Assembly (NCBI RefSeq): GCF_900110255.1
Contig: NZ_FODD01000043.1
Span: 1-64,000 of the forward strand
Length of the DNA: 64,000 bases
Direction: 5' to 3'
Source of the DNA: Actinacidiphila rubida
GTDB lineage: Bacteria; Actinomycetota; Actinomycetes; Streptomycetales; Streptomycetaceae
The position numbers and the translations under genes are program-made. This document shows positions 60,036 through 64,000 of this stretch, piece by piece. The stretch's first letter is position 1. Every line of letters begins with the position of its first letter. Under the pieces are notes generated by a model, which did not search any database, was not told the origin of the DNA, and was given only the letters and a program-made list of their open reading frames with translations.

Positions 60036-60117
60036 GGCACAGGTGGTGCTCTCCTCGGTGCTCTCGGAACGGGGTGGCCCGCGCCCGCTGGACGGCGACC
60101 GGCATCGGAGGGTTCCT

Positions 60118-60315
60118 GTGGACGAGTTCACCGAGGCGTTGATCGAGCGGGTCCGGGCGGCGCGTGCGGCACTGCGCGCGGCCGCCGAGTCGACCGACGT
60201 CCTGGGGACGCGTGGGGCCCTGGACGAGTTGGAGAGCGCGTTGCAGCTGGCCCGCGAACACGGTGTCGAGGTCCCGCCGATCGGTGACGGTTCGAGCGGC
60301 CGGGTGGGGAGTTGA
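60118..60315 (+). CDS. Small helical protein, first gene of the ArsR-SulP operon
   Basis: 65 residues from GTG 60118, with GGAGGG 5 bases upstream. Mostly two amphipathic helices (DEFTEALIERVRAARAALRA, RGALDELESALQLAREHGVE) and a short Gly/Ser-rich end; no membrane span, no cysteine. Family not recognised. It ends 5 bases before the ArsR ATG, so the two are coupled. It could be a partner of the transporter's STAS domain or of the repressor; this is speculation. Confidence 0.65.
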   Translation: MDEFTEALIERVRAARAALRAAAESTDVLGTRGALDELESALQLAREHGVEVPPIGDGSSGRVGS

Positions 60316-60320
60316 GCGCT

Positions 60321-60692
60321 ATGCAGGTTCCGCTGTACCAGGCGAAGGCCGAGTTCTTCCGGATGCTCGGGCATCCGGTGCGGATCCGCATCCTGGAGCT
60401 GTTGCAGGACGGGCCGAAGCCGGTGCGCGACCTGCTGGCCAGCATCGAGGTCGAGCGGTCCAACCTGTCGCAGCAGCTGGCGGTGCTGCGGCGTTCCGGC
60501 ATCGTGACGTCGGTGCGAGAGGCCGACACCGTCGTCTACTCCCTCGCCGGCGGGGATGTCGCGGAGCTGCTGCGCGCGGCCCGTCGGATCCTGACCGAAC
60601 TGCTGGCCGGCCAGCAGGATCTTCTCGCGGAGCTGCGCGAGGAGGCGGACGCGGCCGAGACGGCTCAGACGGTCGAGACGGCTGCCTCGTGA
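60321..60692 (+). CDS. ArsR-family winged-helix repressor without cysteines
   Basis: 123 residues from ATG 60321 (GGGGAG 9 bases upstream; a TTG at 60312 is in frame). Core: AEFFRMLGHPVRIRILELLQ DGPKPVRDLLASIEVERSNL SQQLAVLRRSGIVTSVREAD TVVYSLA, the ArsR winged helix with recognition helix SNLSQQLAVLR. The protein has no cysteine, so it cannot be an alpha3-Cys or alpha5 thiol-type metal sensor; a different ligand must be sensed. The stop overlaps the SulP start (GTGA). Confidence 0.88.
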   Translation: MQVPLYQAKAEFFRMLGHPVRIRILELLQDGPKPVRDLLASIEVERSNLSQQLAVLRRSGIVTSVREADTVVYSLAGGDVAELLRAARRILTELLAGQQDLLAELREEADAAETAQTVETAAS

Positions 60693-62422
60693 GGGCTGCC
60701 GTCCTCGCCGTGGGTGCGCTCCTGCGGCAGGGCATCACCGGCGTCCTGCCGAACCGGGCCACGCTGGGCACGATGCGCCGCCACCCCCGCGGGGACCTCG
60801 TCGCCGGCCTGACCGTGGCAATCGTGGCACTGCCGCTGGCCCTCGGATTCGGCATCTCCAGTGGCATGGGAGCCCAGGCGGGGCTGGTCACCGCGATCGT
60901 GGCCGGCGCGGTGGCTGCCGTCTTCGGCGGATCCAACCTGCAGGTATCCGGTCCCACCGGGGCCATGACCGTGGTCCTGGTCCCGATCGTCCACGAGTAC
61001 GGCGCCGACGGCGTGCTGACGGTGGGGCTGGTGGCGGGACTGCTCCTGATGGCGCTGGCCCTGCTGGGCGCGGGCCGCTGGATGGCGTACGTGCCGGTAC
61101 CGGTGATCGAGGGCTTCACCGTCGGCATCGCGGCCGTCATCGGACTGCAGCAGATCCCCAATGCGCTGGGCGTGCACGCACCGTCGGGTGGCAACCCGGC
61201 CGTCGTGGCCGTCAGGGCCGCCGGGGATTTCGCCGCCCATCCCCACGGCGCGGTCCTCGGCGTGGCCGCCGGCGTTGCCGCCGTGATGCTGCTGGGGGCA
61301 CGCCTGCGCCCCGGTGTGCCGTTCTCGCTGGTCGCCGTGGTCGCCGCGACGCTCACGGTGGCGGCCTTCGATCTGCCGGTCCCCACCATCGGCCCCCTGC
61401 CGGCTGGGCTGCCGCGGCCCTCGGTCGGCTTCTTCGAGGCGGGACACCTGAGCGCGCTGCTGCTGCCCGCGCTGGCGGTAGCGGCGCTGGCCGCCCTGGA
61501 ATCGCTGATGTCCGCCTCCGCCGCCGACGGGATGAGCGTGTCCGAGCGGCACGACAGCGACCGGGAACTGTTCGGCCAGGGCCTGGCCAACGTCGCGGCC
61601 CCGCTGTTCGGGGGTGTCGCCGCCACCGGGGCGATCGCCCGTACCGCGGTGAACGTCCGCAGCGGTGCCGCCTCCAGGCTGTCCGCCCTGGTGCACGCCG
61701 CGGTGCTCGCCGCGATCGTCTTCACCGCCGCACCGCTGGTGGCGCACATTCCGCTGGCCGCGCTCGCCGGCGTCCTGATCGCCACAGCAGTGCGCATGGT
61801 CGAGGTCGGCAACGTGCGGGCACTGGCGCGCTCAGGCCGCGGCGAGGCCATGACCCTCACTTTGACGGCGGCCGTGACGCTGGTGTTCACGCTGACCACC
61901 GCGGTGATCGCGGGCATGGTCGCCGCGGGCGTCCTGGCTTTGCGGCAAGTCGCCCGCGCCGCCCGGCTCGAGCAGGTGCCGCTTCACGCGGACCTTGCCC
62001 CCGCCGACCGGCACGAGCAGGAACTGACGCTACTGGCCGAGCACATCGTGGCCTACCGGATCGAGGGCCCGCTGCTGTTCGCCGCCCACCGATTCCTGCT
62101 GGAGCTCACCGAACAGGCGCACGTCGAGGCGGTGATCCTGCGCATGTCCCGGGTCTCGGCGCTGGACGCATCCGGGGCGAAGGTCCTTCGGGACACGATC
62201 GAGCGGCTGACCCGGCGCGGAACCCTGGTCCTGGTCTCCGGAGTCCAGGAGGACCACCTCACCCGGCTGAACGCCCTCGGCGTCCTCGACCGGCTTCACG
62301 ACGCCGGCCGCGTCTTCGCCGGCACCCCCGAAGCGATCGCCTACGCCCACCGGTACCTCCACACCCAGGGCCTCGTCGCCGCCGCACCGTCGAGCATCCC
62401 GGCCCCGGCAGGAACGCAGTGA
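60689..62422 (+). CDS. SulP-family anion transporter with STAS domain
   Basis: 577 residues from GTG 60689, overlapping the repressor stop. The N-terminus HPRGDLVAGLTVAIVALPLA LGFGISSGMGAQAGLVTAIV AGAVAAVFGGSNLQVSGPTG AM is the SulP signature (transmembrane segment 1-3 with the SGPTGAM substrate loop). About 12-14 spans follow to ~430, and a C-terminal STAS domain has VILRMSRVSALDASGAKVLR with the phosphorylatable Ser-like site DASG. SulP proteins move sulfate, bicarbonate or other anions, often with sodium or protons. The substrate here is open; the cysteine-free repressor gives no hint. Confidence 0.92.
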   Translation: MRAAVLAVGALLRQGITGVLPNRATLGTMRRHPRGDLVAGLTVAIVALPLALGFGISSGMGAQAGLVTAIVAGAVAAVFGGSNLQVSGPTGAMTVVLVPIVHEYGADGVLTVGLVAGLLLMALALLGAGRWMAYVPVPVIEGFTVGIAAVIGLQQIPNALGVHAPSGGNPAVVAVRAAGDFAAHPHGAVLGVAAGVAAVMLLGARLRPGVPFSLVAVVAATLTVAAFDLPVPTIGPLPAGLPRPSVGFFEAGHLSALLLPALAVAALAALESLMSASAADGMSVSERHDSDRELFGQGLANVAAPLFGGVAATGAIARTAVNVRSGAASRLSALVHAAVLAAIVFTAAPLVAHIPLAALAGVLIATAVRMVEVGNVRALARSGRGEAMTLTLTAAVTLVFTLTTAVIAGMVAAGVLALRQVARAARLEQVPLHADLAPADRHEQELTLLAEHIVAYRIEGPLLFAAHRFLLELTEQAHVEAVILRMSRVSALDASGAKVLRDTIERLTRRGTLVLVSGVQEDHLTRLNALGVLDRLHDAGRVFAGTPEAIAYAHRYLHTQGLVAAAPSSIPAPAGTQ

Positions 62423-62567
62423 TGGCCAACGGCGCCGGCGCTCAGCAAGCGCACCTCACACCCCCATCACGGACCCGACAGGTCATCCGGCGGGGGCGCC
62501 CGGGCTCGAGCACGCATCCGACGCTGCTTGGGCAGCCTCGTAGATGTCACGGGCAGAAGGTGTCCCG

Positions 62568-63011
62568 GTGACGCGTGTGGCCACCGTTGGCAGGTGGCGG
62601 GCAGAGAGCCGGAGCTTTCATCTGACGCTGTCGCTGGAGCCCGGGGCGGTGACGGCCGCTCGGCTCGACGTGACCGAGGTCCTTACTGAGTTCGGATTCG
62701 ACCGCCGCTCCGCGTTCAGCGACGCCGTGCTGCTGGTCGTCAGCGAACTCGTCAGCAATGTCCTGCGCCATGCCGGCGGCCGCTCAGCAACGGCGGAGGT
62801 GACGATCACGATCCACGGCAGCCGGCTGATGGTCGACGTGGCGGACCAAGACCCGCGGCTGCCGGACCTCTCGCCACCGTCGCTGGGCGCGGGCCTTCGA
62901 ACCGTCGTGGAGCTGGCTGAGCAGTACAGCGGGAACCTCCGCGCGCAGGCTCTGCCGGACGGCGCCGGGAAATCCATGCGAGTCCGTTTCCAAACTCCGA
63001 GCACCAGGTGA
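62568..63011 (+). CDS. RsbW-like ATP-binding protein (anti-sigma-type serine kinase)
   Basis: 147 residues from GTG 62568, chosen for AGAAGG 7-8 bases upstream; ATG 62544 is in frame but has no ribosome site. HATPase_c_2 features: LLVVSELVSNVLRHAGG (N-box), VDVADQDPRLP (D-x-DP instead of DxGxG) and the late GAGLRTVVELAEQYSGNLRA. This family phosphorylates anti-anti-sigma STAS proteins in actinomycetes. The neighbouring SulP protein has a STAS domain, but a direct link is only possible, not shown. Confidence 0.85.
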   Translation: MTRVATVGRWRAESRSFHLTLSLEPGAVTAARLDVTEVLTEFGFDRRSAFSDAVLLVVSELVSNVLRHAGGRSATAEVTITIHGSRLMVDVADQDPRLPDLSPPSLGAGLRTVVELAEQYSGNLRAQALPDGAGKSMRVRFQTPSTR

Positions 63012-63087
63012 GCATGTCTCACCCCCAGCTACCGCCGCGCCCTGTCCCAGACGCTGCCCCAAGGCTGCTGCAGAACGGAACCCACTG

Positions 63088-63276
63088 ATGCCCGACAAGC
63101 CCACCTCCGAACCCGACGGCCTCGCGCCAGGCACCCCCCGGGATAAGGGCGCCGGCAGCGAGAAGTACAAGGAACGCGGTGTGATCCTCCGCGTGTTCGT
63201 GTACGTCATCGCCGGCCACGTCTTCGCAGGATTCCTCTGGCTGCTGTTCTACGTCGGCGCCCACTCACACAAATGA
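63088..63276 (+). CDS. Small single-span membrane protein (DUF6126-like)
   Basis: 62 residues from ATG 63088. Hydrophilic Pro/Asp/Gly-rich start, then SEKYKERGVILRVFVYVIAG HVFAGFLWLLFYVGAHSHK: a basic residue-flanked membrane segment ending in histidines. Streptomyces genomes often carry such a short protein, which I recall as DUF6126. Role unknown. Confidence 0.7.
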   Translation: MPDKPTSEPDGLAPGTPRDKGAGSEKYKERGVILRVFVYVIAGHVFAGFLWLLFYVGAHSHK

Positions 63277-63519
63277 CCCGAGTGCCGCGCACGCATGCCC
63301 GGGGTTTCCAAGGGGCCGCGGACCATGTGCGGGATCTTGAGACCACGATCAGCCGATGGCAGGCTCGTGCCGCCTATGTCGCGCTGTTGGGCACGGTCCT
63401 GGGTGGTCCTTCGGTCGACTCGCCCCTCCTGCCGGTGCCTTCCGCCCGCGCTGATCGGTGGGACCGCGGGAGTTTCAGCGCCTCCGTCGACCTCTGAAGG
63501 TGTGGTCACGTTGCTTCGC

Positions 63520-63777
63520 CGACGTTTGGTGCGGTGGCAGCATGCCCGGCCTAAGGCCGTCGGGTTCTTCGAGGAAACCGCGCAGAAGACCGCGATCGTC
63601 GAGGCCGTCTTCGACATCGGCACAGAGCTCGGCGTGCCGGCTTCCCACGTCGCCATCGCCTGGCTGCGCCAGCAGGGCGCGCGGGCGGCCACGGCGTACG
63701 TGCCGATCATCGGCCCGCGCAGCGCACCATCTGCTCGCCGCGATGGTTCACCCACGGCACCTCGTCACCGAAGGTGA
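63520..63777 (+). pseudogene. C-terminal remnant of an aldo/keto reductase
   Basis: The frame reads TAIVEAVFDIGTELGVPASH VAIAWLRQQG...TAYVPIIGPRSA, the NADP-binding end of aldo/keto reductases ('a..vGvs.aqvALaWl......piPIiGaR..'). No tetrad residues are present, the start is missing, and the sequence before 63520 is unrelated. It is too short to be functional. Confidence 0.65.
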
Positions 63778-63865
63778 GCCAGACAAGCGTTGCGGCTCGG
63801 CCGATGGCAGTGAGGGGACGCCCCTGCTCACCCAGCGCAGCGCGGGCAACCACGAGGCTCGACAC
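63707..63865 (-). CDS. Short gene or N-terminal fragment of unknown function
   Basis: A 52-residue frame from GTG 63863-63865, with GGGGGAAG 5-6 bases upstream: SSLVVARAALGEQGRPLTAI GRAATLVWLTFGDEVPWVNH RGEQMV. The composition is clearly protein-like (helix, then a tryptophan-rich turn) and the ribosome site is good. It overlaps the antisense end of the aldo/keto reductase scrap, and the abrupt end (RCAGR) may be a truncation. Family not recognised. Confidence 0.5.
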   Translation of the reverse strand: MSSLVVARAALGEQGRPLTAIGRAATLVWLTFGDEVPWVNHRGEQMVRCAGR

Positions 63866-63928
63866 GGCGCTTCCCCCTTCTCTGATGCTGACGGGGGTCC
63901 GACTGCACGCGCAGGCAGGGCGGCACCA

Positions 63929-64000
63929 TCAGGAGAGCAGGATACGAAGCACCGTCTCGGCGACCTGGGGAAGTACGTGACCGCGGACGTGGGGATGTGC
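63929..64000 (-). CDS. Possible C-terminal end of a gene entering from the right edge
   Basis: 24 codons on the minus strand read HVRGHVLPQVAETVLRILLS to a stop at 63929-63931. The residue mix is protein-like and the next minus-strand start (63865) follows at a usual operon distance. Too short to identify. Confidence 0.3.
   Translation of the reverse strand, partial: AHPHVRGHVLPQVAETVLRILLS

Overview
The window is high-GC actinobacterial DNA, most likely from Streptomyces or a close relative in the Streptomycetaceae. Supporting signs are G/C-ended codons throughout, many secreted proteins with Ala-rich signal peptides, an initiator tRNA of the C1:U72 type, several large ATPase/LuxR-type regulators, and Rhs/YD-repeat proteins. 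No genus-level marker is present, so the assignment is an inference. The gene mix (secreted hydrolases, polymorphic toxins, IS scars, pseudogenes) looks like accessory or chromosome-arm DNA rather than core chromosome.

Layout. 1-690: end of an IS3-family element inserted in an acyl-CoA synthetase gene, of which only the C-terminal remnant is left. 665-4443 (minus): five genes joined by ATGA start/stop overlaps, encoding a membrane-anchored Pro/Ser-rich protein, an ApbE-type flavin transferase, a ferric-reductase-like heme membrane protein, a NuoF-like flavoprotein and a 3-cysteine ferredoxin. Upstream lie a histidine kinase/response regulator pair (4582-6626), a DUF2231 membrane protein (6899-7441) and a second anchored Pro/Ser-rich protein (7488-7796). 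Three copies of a TCAG-N7-TCAG direct repeat with 11-bp period sit in front of these units, so the block reads as one redox regulon. 8341-8458: tRNA-fMet and its terminator. 8640-10000: decayed regulator and transposase pieces around a small membrane protein. 10241-11809: secreted beta-rich protein.

12681-17109: Rhs protein with a variable C-terminal toxin candidate, and an adjacent immunity candidate. 17431-19715: GH76 secreted glycosidase, ornithine cyclodeaminase scrap, HIT-domain protein. 19937-22972: large LuxR ATPase regulator. 23042-37761: an extracellular protease island with two paralogous S53 (sedolisin) proteases carrying kelch repeats, an M4 thermolysin-like protease with a C-terminal propeller-like region, and two paralogous TrmB/LuxR-type regulators. 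38027-41072: aldo/keto reductase, then an MmpS-like lipoprotein, ECF sigma factor and membrane partner operon. 41372-50148: a 2727-residue secreted YD-repeat protein with a type-44-like toxin tail, followed after a terminator by a small membrane protein.

50486-54030: NB-ARC ATPase, then a pile of pseudogenes (IS256, LuxR ATPase, DUF4331). 54536-56752: LysR regulator divergent from an intact DUF4331 gene. 56989-58295: macrolide-type glycosyltransferase with a one-base frameshift. 60118-62422: small protein, cysteine-free ArsR regulator and SulP transporter, behind an AT-rich promoter with a perfect dyad. 62568-63276: RsbW-type kinase and a small membrane protein. The last 700 bases hold an aldo/keto reductase scrap and a short minus-strand gene or fragment.
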